Part shown: piece after piece, positions 1-8,978 of the stretch | Layout of the letters: the number at the start of each line of letters is the position of its first letter | Position numbering within the stretch: position 1 is the first letter of the stretch | NCBI RefSeq assembly: GCF_009828745.1 | Contig: NZ_WTSX01000009.1 | Location: 30,801 to 94,800, forward strand | Reading direction: 5' to 3' | Source: Erysipelothrix anatis | Lineage (GTDB): Bacteria; Bacillota_I; Bacilli_A; Erysipelotrichales; Erysipelotrichaceae | DNA length: 64,000 nucleotides | Made by a program: the position numbers and the translations under genes | Notes under the pieces: generated by a model | The model's input: the letters and a program-made list of their open reading frames with translations, nothing else | Databases searched by the model: none | What the model was told of the DNA's origin: nothing

Positions 1-2349
1 ACAGTTCGAACGGTCGAAATTAAAGCGGGTCAACGAACAGAAGTAAGTGTAACCAACGAAGTAGCTAAAGGAAGAATTGTTCTTGAGAAGAAGGACAGTG
101 AAACTGGTGATCTTCTTCAAAATGCTGAATACACAGTTTACAATGATAAGGCATTAACGAAGATTATTGAAATACTAAAGACCGATGTGAATGGTCTTGC
201 TGAATCGCGAACCCTTCCTCTTGGTACTTATTATATTAAGGAAACCAAAGCTCCAGTAGGATATTTGGTTAACGAAAATGTCTATACTGTAAACCTTAAC
301 TATCAAGATCAAAACACAAAAATAGTTATTGAGAATCTTGGTGTCCAGGATCAAGTCATCAAAGGTAAAATTCAGATTGTGAAAGTTGAACAGGATCAAC
401 AAACACCGATTCAAGGGGCAGTGTTCACAGTTAAAGATATTCATGACAATCTCGTGGAGGAAATTACAACCGATGAAAATGGTTTTGCTTTCACTAATGA
501 CTTACGTTATGGTCAATATTTTATCCAAGAAAAATCAACACCGTTTGAATTCTGGATTGATAAAACAATCTACCCAATTTCAATTCTAGAAGATGGTGTT
601 ACTCTTGTTAAATACATTCCCAACAAATCTATCGAAATCAAACTTCAAATTTTAAAAACAGATATTGAAACAAGTACTCCATTATCAGGTGCAATCTTTG
701 AAATTCACGACACAAATAACAATGTCGTTTCGTTTGATTACTTAGATGATGCCAATCAAGTGGTGTCACAAACACAACTTGTAACAGATTCAAATGGTAT
801 GGCATTAACACGTGGATTCCTCAAAGCAGGAACTTATAAACTTGTTGAAGTACAAGCACCTAAAGGTTATCTGAAATCTGGGCCTATTGAGTTTGTAGTT
901 GACCAAAACACAGAGTATGTCGATTTACCAGTGATTGGATATACCACAACTCAAACGATTAGTAACCACCCCACTCAAATTGAAGTCATCAAACTTTCTG
1001 AAAATACAGGACAACCTGCTTCTGGTGCAACTCTGCAACTTATCCACAAAATGTCAGGAAAACTCATTCAAGAATGGATTTCAGGTGATGAACCAATACT
1101 CTTCAAGGGTCTTGAGATTGGAGAAAGCTACATTATAAAGGAAGTTTTTGCACCATCTGGTTACCTACTAGCTAAACCTTTAGAATTTACTGTTCAAGAA
1201 ACCAATGAACTTCAAAGCATTGTTGTGTTAAACGAGCTAGAACCTGAAATTAAAACACAAGCCTTTTATGAATCAGGAAATAAAGAATCCCAAGTCTCAG
1301 AATCAATGACAGTCATTGATAGGGTCACATATAAGAATTTGATTGTTGGCAAAGAGTACACACTGAAAGGAACACTACTTACAATAGACACTCAAAATAT
1401 TGTTGCAAAAAATGAAGTATCCTTTATTCCTGAAAGACCAGATGGTTTCATCGACATTACTTTTATCTTCGATGGTTCAACCCTTCTTGGTAAAGAACTG
1501 GTCGTCTTTGAAGATTTGTATCGTGGAACACGTCGAGTTGCCACTCATTCTGATATCACTGACCAAGATCAAACTGTTAATATCCCTTCAATAGGAACAC
1601 AACTTAGCCTCAAGAAACTAGACCCTTCAAATCCTAATCATCTATCGTTGACAGATGTTGTATCCTATAAACAATTGTCAATTGATCAAACATATCATGT
1701 CAAAGGTTGGGTAATGGATAAACAGACAGGACTCCCTCTTTTAGTAGATAACAAAGAAATATCTTCTGAATTAGACTTTACACCTAAGTCAAAATCAGGA
1801 ACGCTTGAAATGATGTTTGAACTTGATTTGTCAAATCTATCTAAAGGTGATTACGTAGTCTTTGAAGAAATTTATCTCGGTGATGAACTCGTTGCAGAAC
1901 ACAAAGATATCAATGATAAGAATCAAACCTTTTCATTAGTTGAAGTGATCGTTCATAAAGTAGATAATATGAACAATCAATCATTAGAGGGTGCAGAGTT
2001 CACATTATTTGATGAAAATAATCAACCGCTTACCCAAAGAACAACAAACGAGCAAGGATTGGCTCGTTTTTTAATGCCTATAGGTTCTTATAACTTAAAA
2101 GAAACCCAATCACCCAAAGGTTATCGTCTTGATAATACTGAGGTCCAACTTGAACTTATTGGAAATGAAATAAACCATGAGATTAAGCTTGTCATTAAGA
2201 ATGAGAAAGTTCCTGAGCTTCCAAATACTGGAGTTTCATCACCAAATCCACTGCTACTTTATGGCTTGCTAGGAATCGGTTCGTTTTTACTTATCATATC
2301 CAACATTATGAAGAAAAAGGAATCAAATCATGAAACACTGGACGATTAA
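1..2349 (+). CDS. LPXTG surface adhesin with SpaA/Cna-B and VaFE repeats (5' partial)
   Basis: The reading frame is open from base 1, so the N-terminus lies outside the window; 782 codons are visible. The protein is a chain of SpaA/Cna-B-like beta-sandwich repeats with recurring 'GTYKLVEVQAPKGY'-type ends, the pattern of pilin and collagen-adhesin stalks stabilised by internal isopeptide bonds. Two VaFE (thioester/ester-bond type) modules follow at about 1240-1590 and 1590-1940, each ending in 'VVFEE/DLY...VA(T/E)H.DI.D..QT'. A last Cna-B repeat precedes the sortase signal LPNTG (about 2220-2234), a hydrophobic segment and a KKK tail. It is therefore a wall-anchored adhesin carried by the element, probably for attachment to host or to partner cells. 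The stop is followed by the overlapping start of a small membrane protein. Confidence 0.9.
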   Translation, partial: TVRTVEIKAGQRTEVSVTNEVAKGRIVLEKKDSETGDLLQNAEYTVYNDKALTKIIEILKTDVNGLAESRTLPLGTYYIKETKAPVGYLVNENVYTVNLNYQDQNTKIVIENLGVQDQVIKGKIQIVKVEQDQQTPIQGAVFTVKDIHDNLVEEITTDENGFAFTNDLRYGQYFIQEKSTPFEFWIDKTIYPISILEDGVTLVKYIPNKSIEIKLQILKTDIETSTPLSGAIFEIHDTNNNVVSFDYLDDANQVVSQTQLVTDSNGMALTRGFLKAGTYKLVEVQAPKGYLKSGPIEFVVDQNTEYVDLPVIGYTTTQTISNHPTQIEVIKLSENTGQPASGATLQLIHKMSGKLIQEWISGDEPILFKGLEIGESYIIKEVFAPSGYLLAKPLEFTVQETNELQSIVVLNELEPEIKTQAFYESGNKESQVSESMTVIDRVTYKNLIVGKEYTLKGTLLTIDTQNIVAKNEVSFIPERPDGFIDITFIFDGSTLLGKELVVFEDLYRGTRRVATHSDITDQDQTVNIPSIGTQLSLKKLDPSNPNHLSLTDVVSYKQLSIDQTYHVKGWVMDKQTGLPLLVDNKEISSELDFTPKSKSGTLEMMFELDLSNLSKGDYVVFEEIYLGDELVAEHKDINDKNQTFSLVEVIVHKVDNMNNQSLEGAEFTLFDENNQPLTQRTTNEQGLARFLMPIGSYNLKETQSPKGYRLDNTEVQLELIGNEINHEIKLVIKNEKVPELPNTGVSSPNPLLLYGLLGIGSFLLIISNIMKKKESNHETLDD

Positions 2350-2464
2350 ATTTAAAACCCTCTTCACAGTTCTTGGGTTATGCATTTTCGCACTAATTCT
2401 CATAAGGTTGAAAATCAATGGTCTCTTAAATTCACCGAACGTTTTAAGTGGAGGTTCACTATGA
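2330..2464 (+). CDS. Small single-pass membrane protein (44 aa)
   Basis: The ATG at 2330 lies inside the end of the adhesin gene and the frame runs 44 codons. The peptide starts with a basic segment (MKHWTIKFK), then a hydrophobic stretch of about 17 residues (LFTVLGLCIFALILI) and a short polar tail. It overlaps the adhesin by 20 bases and its TGA overlaps the ATG of the next gene (ATGA), which supports translational coupling in one operon. No family is recognised. It could be an accessory of the adhesin or of the transfer machine. AAAAGGAA at 2315-2322 can serve as ribosome site. The main doubt is whether such a short frame is expressed. Confidence 0.5.
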   Translation: MKHWTIKFKTLFTVLGLCIFALILIRLKINGLLNSPNVLSGGSL

Positions 2465-2829
2465 AAGATCACAACTTAAAACTTGCCATCTGTAAAGGTC
2501 ATCTAGTCGCTTTTACTTATGGAAGAATTAAACAAGATCAATTAAATGTGAGTCTATATAAGTACGATATTCAATCAAGCGATGACGGTTTTGAACCTTC
2601 TGCCATTAAACCAACAATTCATGTCAATCATTGGGGAACACTAGTAACTAGAGTTCCTCTTCCTTTGGATGAGTCGGGTTGGCTAATGTTGGATCATCTC
2701 GAAGATTTTATTGAACTTCAACGTATGATCATTACTCAAGAACAGTATGCTGAATTATCAGAAGATGTTATTCAAACGTTTTTAAAAACTAGTCAGGAGG
2801 AACAAAACTATGGCACTCATCAGATTTAG
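2461..2829 (+). CDS. LPD28 domain-containing ICE protein
   Basis: The protein has 122 residues. Start ATG at 2461 is preferred over upstream in-frame ATGs because AGTGGAGG lies just before it and it overlaps the preceding stop. The middle contains 'YKYDIQSSDDG..P..IKPTIHVNHWGTLVTRVPLPL', which matches my memory of the LPD28 (large polyvalent protein-associated) domain found as a small stand-alone protein in Firmicute ICEs. The biochemical role of the family is unknown. It sits in the first operon of the element, overlapping the next gene by 20 bases. Confidence 0.65.
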   Translation: MKDHNLKLAICKGHLVAFTYGRIKQDQLNVSLYKYDIQSSDDGFEPSAIKPTIHVNHWGTLVTRVPLPLDESGWLMLDHLEDFIELQRMIITQEQYAELSEDVIQTFLKTSQEEQNYGTHQI

Positions 2830-3955
2830 AATGAACAATGGCGATATCGGATCGTATGACTTCCCCCTCAAACTAACACAGCTCAAAGAATTCTTCCCGA
2901 ATCGAACCATTGAGTTACTTGAAGAGAAACTCACACCATGGCTTAGCGCTCAGAATCATCAAACACTTAATGCATATGAGTTAAATGCATTTATACGCTT
3001 ATATGAAAGTTTAACTGACTTTGAGCAAAAAAAGATAAATGCGATTGCATCTTTAAACTCATCACTCACTTTGAATGAACTAACACAGCATATTCAGCAC
3101 CTTCATTACTTTGGTCTCATCAATAACTTCGACGATTATACCGTTTCAGATAATCTTGCACGAGAACTTTTTATACAACATTATCCTAATGGGGTTCCGG
3201 ATGGGATTATTGGAACAGATAATGAACCTGAATGGTTTGATGACGGTGATTGGGCTAAACAACATCTTGAACATCATCAAACCAATTACGGATGGCTCTT
3301 TGTTCTTAATGATAAAATCCCATCGATTTCCAAGAACGAACATCTATACTACTCACGATGGCTAGAAGAATCATCAGTTCAAGTTACTGTTACCAACCCA
3401 ACGAATCAATCATTTATCAGACTGTCACTTTGTCTTGATGACACTGAAATTGAAGAATCATGTTTACGACTGGATGTGGAGTCCACTGATGATTTAACGT
3501 TATCTTTTGAAAACGTGAATCTTGATGGGGAACTATTTAATCATATCGAATCCGTCCTTATAGAATCTAATATCCTATCGAGCAATGCCTTTATCTCAGA
3601 CATTAGTAGACTCCATTATAAAGAGATTCAATGTTTTAATACAGTTTTAGATCACATTCAAGTTGATGACCTGAGTCAATTACAAATGATTCTGGCGTCA
3701 CTTAATGATTTTAAACTTGTGGAAACTGAGATTAATACCCAAGCACAATATGCCTCAATCAAACTCAAGGAGTTCGCAAGGAATAATTGGGATGAGTATC
3801 AAGAGTGGATTGATGATTTCTTAGACTACGATGCTGTAGGTAAGGCTATGATAGACAACAATACGATCATTAAAACAGAAAATGGATTTCTTGAAGTTCC
3901 TGATGAATTCAGTCACTTCTTTGAACATCTTGCAATAAAGGAACAAAAACTATGA
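2810..3955 (+). CDS. ArdA-like antirestriction / ICE accessory protein
   Basis: The protein has 381 residues and a strong AGGAGG site just before the ATG. The N-terminal 110 residues resemble ArdA-like proteins of Clostridial ICEs: an 'LNAYELNAFIRLYESLTDFEQ' core, then an 'LNELTQHIQHL' helix and the acidic 'NFDDYTVSDN' region. ArdA proteins mimic B-form DNA and inhibit type I restriction during entry of the element. The acidic composition here fits such a role. The C-terminal 200 residues are not recognised; they are also acidic (DDFLDYDAVGKAMI near the end). The gene overlaps LPD28 and is coupled (ATGA) to the methylase downstream, so a protective function against host restriction is a reasonable inference. 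The domain call rests on weak similarity. Confidence 0.45.
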   Translation: MALIRFRMNNGDIGSYDFPLKLTQLKEFFPNRTIELLEEKLTPWLSAQNHQTLNAYELNAFIRLYESLTDFEQKKINAIASLNSSLTLNELTQHIQHLHYFGLINNFDDYTVSDNLARELFIQHYPNGVPDGIIGTDNEPEWFDDGDWAKQHLEHHQTNYGWLFVLNDKIPSISKNEHLYYSRWLEESSVQVTVTNPTNQSFIRLSLCLDDTEIEESCLRLDVESTDDLTLSFENVNLDGELFNHIESVLIESNILSSNAFISDISRLHYKEIQCFNTVLDHIQVDDLSQLQMILASLNDFKLVETEINTQAQYASIKLKEFARNNWDEYQEWIDDFLDYDAVGKAMIDNNTIIKTENGFLEVPDEFSHFFEHLAIKEQKL

Positions 3956-4872
3956 AATCCTACTTACCATGGATTGGTGGTAAAGGCGCACTGCTTCATG
4001 AAATCATGCCACGACTTCCTTCCATCATCAATAAATATGTCGAACCTTTTGGTGGCGGTGCTTCAGTACTTTTTGGAAAACCAATTTCTCGCCAAGAAGT
4101 CTACAACGATTATCAAAAGGATCTCGTTAATCTATTTCAAGTTGTTCGAGATCGTCCGCTTGCTTTTATCGATACGATGGGATATCTTCCTCTTAACTCT
4201 CGTGATGAATATAAAATCATTCTTGAAATTCTCAGTGGACAACTTGAAGATACTTTGTTTTTAAAAGATGAGCTGAAGATTGCGAAGAAAGTCTTTGATC
4301 CACCACGTTATGAAGAAATCAAAAATCTATTAACCACCAAGGCAGAACAGCATGATGTGAAACGTGCTGTTCTTTTCTATAAAGCCATTATTTGGAGTTA
4401 TGGTTCACGTGGAAAATCTTATGGTAGTCGGGTTTTAACTTTACAGAATTTAAATCGAACCATCATGAGAGCCAGTCATCGTTTAAGGCGTGTTGTGATT
4501 GAAAATCGAGATTTTGAAGATTTGATTCAAACTCATGATTCGGATACTACCTTCTTCTATTGTGATCCTCCTTATTTTGAAACTGAAAAGATTTATGATG
4601 CAGACTTTTCCAAAGAAGATCATAAGCGACTGCGTGATTGTTTAAAACAGTGTAAAGGATTGTTTTTATTATCCTACAACGACTGTGAATATATTCGAGA
4701 TTTATATCAAGACTTTATGATTGTTCCTGTCAGCAGATTAAACAACTTACGACAACGCTATGAAGCTGGTAGTACCTTCCCTGAACTACTTATTGCAAAC
4801 TATGACATTAACTTAAATCAAAATCAACATCCATATCAACAAACACTCTGGGAGGAACCTTATGAAAACTGA
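3952..4872 (+). CDS. dam: Orphan DNA adenine methylase (Dam, D12 class)
   Basis: This 306-residue enzyme transfers a methyl group from S-adenosylmethionine to adenine N6 in DNA. The SAM-binding motif lies at the N-terminus (PWIGGKG, then FVEPFGGGASVLF-type residues around 32-44), and the catalytic DPPY motif is near residue 204. This order is the alpha-class D12 family that includes Dam and DpnM. No partner endonuclease is adjacent, so it is an orphan methylase, often carried by ICEs to protect incoming DNA or to regulate genes. Its ATG overlaps the upstream stop (ATGA), and its end overlaps the start of the AbrB-type gene by 11 bases, so all are in one transcription unit. Confidence 0.92.
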   Translation: MKSYLPWIGGKGALLHEIMPRLPSIINKYVEPFGGGASVLFGKPISRQEVYNDYQKDLVNLFQVVRDRPLAFIDTMGYLPLNSRDEYKIILEILSGQLEDTLFLKDELKIAKKVFDPPRYEEIKNLLTTKAEQHDVKRAVLFYKAIIWSYGSRGKSYGSRVLTLQNLNRTIMRASHRLRRVVIENRDFEDLIQTHDSDTTFFYCDPPYFETEKIYDADFSKEDHKRLRDCLKQCKGLFLLSYNDCEYIRDLYQDFMIVPVSRLNNLRQRYEAGSTFPELLIANYDINLNQNQHPYQQTLWEEPYEN

Positions 4873-5152
4873 TATTTCTGTCTTTAAAGTCTTAGATGAT
4901 AAAGGACGTGTTGTAATTCCAAAAGAATACCGTGACATTGCATCGTTACAACCGGGTGATGTAATTAAAATTATTGCTGATACCAAAGGTATTACTTTAA
5001 GAAAAGTTGGCATTGTTGATCATGATGCACAATCACCCCAAGACATCGAAAGTATCATTCAAAATGCCTTAAACTCTTTACCACAATCAAGACAGCTCAA
5101 GGTTGCGAAAACAATCTTAAACACACTAGAAAGGAACCAAACCAATGATTAA
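4862..5152 (+). CDS. AbrB/SpoVT-type DNA-binding regulator
   Basis: The protein has 96 residues. The N-terminal 50 residues have the swapped-hairpin AbrB pattern (VLDDKGRVVIPKEYRD...LQPGDVIKI), which binds DNA as a dimer. The C-terminal half is helical and ends near 'QLKVAKTILNTLERN'. It sits between the methylase and the type IV secretion genes, with overlaps on both sides, so it may control this operon or act as an antitoxin-like element. There is a good GGAGG site inside the methylase end. Confidence 0.85.
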   Translation: MKTDISVFKVLDDKGRVVIPKEYRDIASLQPGDVIKIIADTKGITLRKVGIVDHDAQSPQDIESIIQNALNSLPQSRQLKVAKTILNTLERNQTND

Positions 5153-5495
5153 AAAGTTAACAAATCCTAAAGTGATGAAGTGGATTCTATCCCTACTCTT
5201 CATCACTCTTTTACTTCTGATATTTGTACATCCAACCTATGCACAAGGAAATGTATCAGGAGTTATTGAAGAAACGTGGAATAATGCAGAGAGTCAGATT
5301 CGACAGGTCGTTAATAATGTCATCTTTCCTGCACTCAGTATTATTCTTGCCATCTTCTTCTTTGTGAAACTGGGAAGCTCATACTTCGATTACAAACGAA
5401 ATAACGATCGGTTTGAGTGGACTGCCCCTGCAATTCTCTTTGTTTGTCTTGTCTTCACTCTTACTGCTCCAACCTATATCTGGCGGTTACTGTAA
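5145..5495 (+). CDS. DUF3852 conjugation membrane protein (VirB2-like position)
   Basis: The protein has 116 residues: a signal-like segment (WILSLLFITLLLLIF) ending at a probable cleavage site after AYA-like residues (HPTYAQG), a short extracellular part (VSGVIEETWNNAESQIRQVVNNVIFPA), and two membrane segments. This arrangement and the C-terminal 'EWTAPAILFVCLVFTLTAPTYIW' are those of DUF3852, found next to TrbL in Firmicute ICEs. Size and topology resemble VirB2/TrbC pilin-like subunits, but that equivalence is inference. The stop overlaps the next ATG (taATG). Confidence 0.8.
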   Translation: MIKKLTNPKVMKWILSLLFITLLLLIFVHPTYAQGNVSGVIEETWNNAESQIRQVVNNVIFPALSIILAIFFFVKLGSSYFDYKRNNDRFEWTAPAILFVCLVFTLTAPTYIWRLL

Positions 5496-6349
5496 TGTTT
5501 ATTTGGGATTTTATCGCCGAGAAGATCTTTGATCAGATCACCGATTGGATCCATGCACAGATTGTTTCATTTCTCGGTGAGTTCTTCGGCATGATTAACA
5601 ACATGGGAGCTGAACTCTTTGACTTTGTTTGGGTTCAAGCAATTGTTATCTTCTTTAACTATCTTGCTTGGGCAATGTTTACAGTTGGACTGATTCTTGC
5701 CGTCTTTGAAACTGCCATTGCCTATCAGAATGGTCAAGGTAATGTTGGTAATACCCTTTTGAATATTCTTAAAGGATTTATTGCGACATCACTGATTACC
5801 ACCCTACCAATTGAACTCTTCAAGTTTGCGATATCAATGCAGACATCCTTATCCGTTAGCATTGCAGGATTATCAAATAGTACAGGAACCATTGGTGAAC
5901 TCGCAACCTCATCAATAGGATTTGTTGGTACCCTATCTGTATCAGCCATCTTTTCAGTATTCCTACTCATTGCTTTAGGTTATGCTGTCATTAAAGTTTT
6001 CTTTAGTAATCTAAAACGTGGTGGTATACTCCTTACTCAGATAGCTGTAGGAAGTTTATACATGCTATCCGTACCTCGTGGTTTTACTGATGGCTTCATT
6101 GGTTGGTGTAAGCAAATCGTTGCATTGTGTCTAACTACCTTCTTACAGTCCGTATTCTTGGTTGCAGGATTAATGGTTTTTAAGGACAACTTATTACTTG
6201 GAGTAGGACTGATGATGTCAGCAAATGAAATACCACGTATAGCGGATCAATTTGGTCTTGATACGTCAACACGTGGTAATATGATGGGAACCATCTATGC
6301 AACTCAAAGTGCTTTGAATATTGTTAAAACAGTTACTAGTAAAAGCTGA
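5495..6349 (+). CDS. TrbL/VirB6-like conjugal transfer membrane protein
   Basis: The protein has 284 residues. Start ATG at 5495 overlaps the upstream TAA, the usual arrangement in this operon, and is preferred over a longer frame that would run back through DUF3852. The sequence has a polar N-terminus (FIWDFIAEKIFDQITDWIHAQIV), about six hydrophobic helices, and a short polar C-terminus. This is the TrbL_2/VirB6 type that forms the inner-membrane channel of the type IV secretion system. It is the last gene before the cargo gene with a broken frame; the transfer operon resumes at PrgI. Confidence 0.88.
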   Translation: MFIWDFIAEKIFDQITDWIHAQIVSFLGEFFGMINNMGAELFDFVWVQAIVIFFNYLAWAMFTVGLILAVFETAIAYQNGQGNVGNTLLNILKGFIATSLITTLPIELFKFAISMQTSLSVSIAGLSNSTGTIGELATSSIGFVGTLSVSAIFSVFLLIALGYAVIKVFFSNLKRGGILLTQIAVGSLYMLSVPRGFTDGFIGWCKQIVALCLTTFLQSVFLVAGLMVFKDNLLLGVGLMMSANEIPRIADQFGLDTSTRGNMMGTIYATQSALNIVKTVTSKS

Positions 6350-6374
6350 TATATAATGTTTCAACATTCTATAT

Positions 6375-6402
6375 TTGAACTAATAAGCCGATAGAATACA
6401 AT
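6375..6402 (+). promoter_or_regulatory. Predicted sigma-A promoter for the cargo gene at 6463
   Basis: TTGAAC at 6375-6380 and TACAAT at 6397-6402 are separated by 16 bases, in the 110-base gap after trbL. It would give the inserted gene its own transcription, as expected for cargo placed inside an operon. Prediction by eye only. Confidence 0.4.
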
Positions 6403-6462
6403 GATTGAAATTGTATAAAGGACTCTTGTTTGATATATTCAAGTTAGAAAGTAGGGATTGAA

Positions 6463-7758
6463 ATGAAAAAAATCAAAATATCAAGATTAAAGCTATATGA
6501 AGAAATTTGGGAAAAACGTATAGGACTTGTAGCTCAAGAGTATAATATTTCACTAGCTGATATGCGTAAAGTTTGTAATCTACTAAACGTTCCTCGTCCA
6601 TCTTCTGGCCATTGAGCAAAACTCTTATATGGCAAAGACTCACCAATTGTAAAATTATCAAGCGATTACAATGGAAATGATATTATAGAATTTTTTGTTG
6701 ATGATTCAATCTCTTCAGAAGACCGAATTATATGGAACACGAATTCGAATTTTGAAAATCCAATTGCATATTTTACCGATAAGATGGTTTGGCTAGTGTC
6801 ATCTGAATCAAAAAGAGAATTCTATGATGATCTCATGAAACACTTTGAAGATTCAAAAGAAATTAAGTTGTCTAAAAATTTTAAAGATCTTAGAAATGAA
6901 ATACTGGCAAGTAAGAAATCATATGATAAGTTAGAACAGCAAGCAGCCGTACATAATATCGTTCAAACTTTAAAATACTCTTGGAAAAAAGAGCGACCAG
7001 TGATTAATGTACGTTTACTTTCTTCACAAACTATTGATCGAGTTTTTCTGTTTATTTCGAAATTAGAATATATTCTTGAAAAATTTAATTGTTCATTAAA
7101 CGATGATCTTACTGCTAGTGTACTCGAACAGAATATTTGGTACTCATTTTATGAGGGACAACGAAAAGTTAATCACGTTCTTACTACTAAAGACAAACAA
7201 GCTCTTGAAAACTATGCGAAAGATATTGCTAGAGGGTATACTTTGTGGCGTGTACCTCAAATTAGAAAATATGACTATATCTTTAATGGGAATTTAACCC
7301 TTAGTTTTGATTTTGGTAACAAATCAATATACAAAGACTCCAAAAACCGAACACTTGAATCTTACATTCCGGAAATCATTCTCGAAATCCTTAAGTTTGG
7401 CTTTGAAGAAAACACGAGAAAAAAAGAACTAACAAAAAATCAAATGATTAACGACATAAATGAAAATATTAGCGAATTGGTAAATCATAGATATAACCAT
7501 GAACTCAATTTGACTTCCGAATTATTACGTATGAGTCACTACTTTGATGAAGCTGAGCGTCTACGTAGAATGATTTCGAGCATAGAAGAAAACGAGCAAA
7601 ATTCTGCCTGGATTGACTTTGCTAAAAAGAAAGCGGACTGGCTTGACCCATCAATATATTCTATAGATCCTATACTTGGTGAGAATAAATACGAAAAAGA
7701 TATAATCGATTTATTAAATCAACCAAGCATTAAGCCTAACAAAAAATGGAGGTACTAA
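6463..7758 (+). pseudogene. Cargo gene with HTH-like N-terminus, interrupted by in-frame TGA
   Basis: A frame starts at ATG 6463 (site GTAGGGATTG upstream), stops at TGA 6613-6615, and continues in the same phase without further stops to 7758, giving 431 codons in all. The part before and after the TGA reads '...NVPRPSSGH[*]AKLLYGK', which matches the motif P-RP--GYWAKL--GK that ends the N-terminal HTH-like domain of a widespread uncharacterised family. The TGA thus replaces a conserved Trp codon (TGG). All other Trp in the frame use TGG. The downstream part contains 'EEIILEILKFGFEENTRKKE' -like helical segments with no known catalytic motif. An internal ATG at 6784 could restart a 324-aa protein. 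Most simply this is a nonsense mutation or a sequencing error; function unknown. Confidence 0.7.
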
Positions 7759-7829
7759 CAAATGTCACGATTAGTATACTATAATTCAATATCTTTAATT
7801 ATTATCTTACATTCTAGAGAGGAAGCTAT

Positions 7830-8114
7830 ATGTACCTATACCCAAACAATCTGAAATCAAAGCCAATGCTCTGGCTCTGGTATATGAGAGATATTGTAAT
7901 TATTGGAGTTTTGACTTTAATCTCAGTATTTATCTACACACAACTAAATATCATTCACTTCTTAGTGGGTACTTCAGTCTACGCATTACTCACCTTAAGA
8001 TTTGACGACATGAGCATTCTTGATTTTATCACTTACTCATGTCGTTTTTTTATATCTCAACCTCAATCCTATACATGGAAAATAGAAAGGATGGAAAACC
8101 ATGGAAAACATTAA
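7830..8114 (+). CDS. PrgI family conjugation protein (VirB3-like)
   Basis: The protein has 94 residues, starting MYLYPNNLKSKPM, with two adjacent hydrophobic helices (about 24-42 and 45-58) and a basic aromatic tail. This is the PrgI/VirB3-like pattern, a small inner-membrane subunit that docks the VirB4 ATPase. The site GAGAGGA precedes the ATG. Its end overlaps the start of the next gene by 14 bases. In undisturbed elements it would directly follow trbL; here the cargo gene separates them. Confidence 0.82.
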   Translation: MYLYPNNLKSKPMLWLWYMRDIVIIGVLTLISVFIYTQLNIIHFLVGTSVYALLTLRFDDMSILDFITYSCRFFISQPQSYTWKIERMENHGKH

Positions 8115-8424
8115 AAACAAAGTCATTGGATATATCTTCGACTCAGATGATATGTATGACAAAAAACATTACTTTGAAGATACGCCTGAGAATATCGCAA
8201 ATTTCATTATGCAAAACTGTTTCCACAATTGCACTATAACTGATACTGCAGATAAATTGATTCTTACTTCAGTCGTTGGAGGGTATGTGGATCAATGTCC
8301 TAATCAAGAATATCTGGAAAATGAACTTTTACCCTTACTGATTCCTCTACAGCTTGGTGACGTTGAGCCTCAAGAAATAAACTTTGATGAAACTGATTAT
8401 TGTTACGAACAGGTGATGCAATGA
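8101..8424 (+). CDS. Hypothetical ICE protein (107 aa)
   Basis: The protein is small, acidic and without membrane segments or signal peptide. It begins MENIKNKVIGYIFDSDDMYDK and has two Cys-containing segments (NCFHNC, VDQCPNQ). No known fold is recognised. It lies between PrgI and the TraC-like gene with overlaps on both sides (14 bases before, ATGA after), so it is surely translated with the transfer operon. A role in assembly or regulation of the secretion system is inference from position only. Confidence 0.7.
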   Translation: MENIKNKVIGYIFDSDDMYDKKHYFEDTPENIANFIMQNCFHNCTITDTADKLILTSVVGGYVDQCPNQEYLENELLPLLIPLQLGDVEPQEINFDETDYCYEQVMQ

Positions 8425-8978
8425 AGAGACATTCTAGTTCTACCCGTCGACTTCTCAATTTGAAGTCACTCCAAGAATCCAGTATTCTAGGCTACAACAA
8501 TCACCAACTCACCTATTATGCAATTGCCCCCTATAACTTATCGGTGTTGTCTGATGAAAATATTGAAGCAAAAATATTTGCACTAATGAATCTCATAAAA
8601 ACAACCGAAATTGTCGAGATACTCTGCCTCAATAGTCGTGAGAATTTCCGTTTTAATAAAAGTCATATAAAATGGCGCATTGCTGAAGAAACAAATCCTC
8701 AAGTTAGAAAGTTACTTGAACGCGATCTTCAGTATATTGATGAAATTCAAGTCAAGACCGCAACCGCTCGGTCTTTTTTAATATGTATTCGTCAGTCTCA
8801 AATAAACGATTCAGATCACTCCTTGAATCGTTTGGAGAAAGCATTCAAACAATTTGGTTTTTCAATCAGTCGTTTATCTAATAGTGAACTTAAAACAATG
8901 TTGGCAGTTTATTATGAACAGAATGTTACCACGGACAAGTTTGAAGATATTGACGGTGAAAGGTGGCAAAACTTATGA
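8421..8978 (+). CDS. TraC-like conjugal transfer protein (VirB4 partner)
   Basis: The protein has 185 residues. The ATG at 8421 overlaps the upstream TGA and is preferred over an earlier in-frame start. The core 'YYAIAPYNLSVLSDENIEAKIFALMNLI..T.EIVEILCLNSRENF' followed by 'NPQVRKLLERDLQYIDEIQVKTATARSFL' matches the TraC-like protein usually encoded between PrgI and VirB4 in Firmicute ICEs. It resembles the N-terminal, membrane-proximal domain of VirB4/TraC ATPases, as if that domain were split into its own gene. It probably works with the VirB4 ATPase. Confidence 0.7.
   Translation: MKRHSSSTRRLLNLKSLQESSILGYNNHQLTYYAIAPYNLSVLSDENIEAKIFALMNLIKTTEIVEILCLNSRENFRFNKSHIKWRIAEETNPQVRKLLERDLQYIDEIQVKTATARSFLICIRQSQINDSDHSLNRLEKAFKQFGFSISRLSNSELKTMLAVYYEQNVTTDKFEDIDGERWQNL

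Noticed and set aside
6463..7758. Alternative genetic code (TGA as Trp) for the whole element
   Set aside because: All other genes in the window use TGG for Trp and TGA as stop (for example the ATGA overlaps), so one TGA does not support recoding.
7762..7854. Short frame MSRLVYYNS... between cargo gene and prgI
   Set aside because: Only 30 codons, weak ribosome site, overlaps prgI, and no family similarity seen; probably chance.
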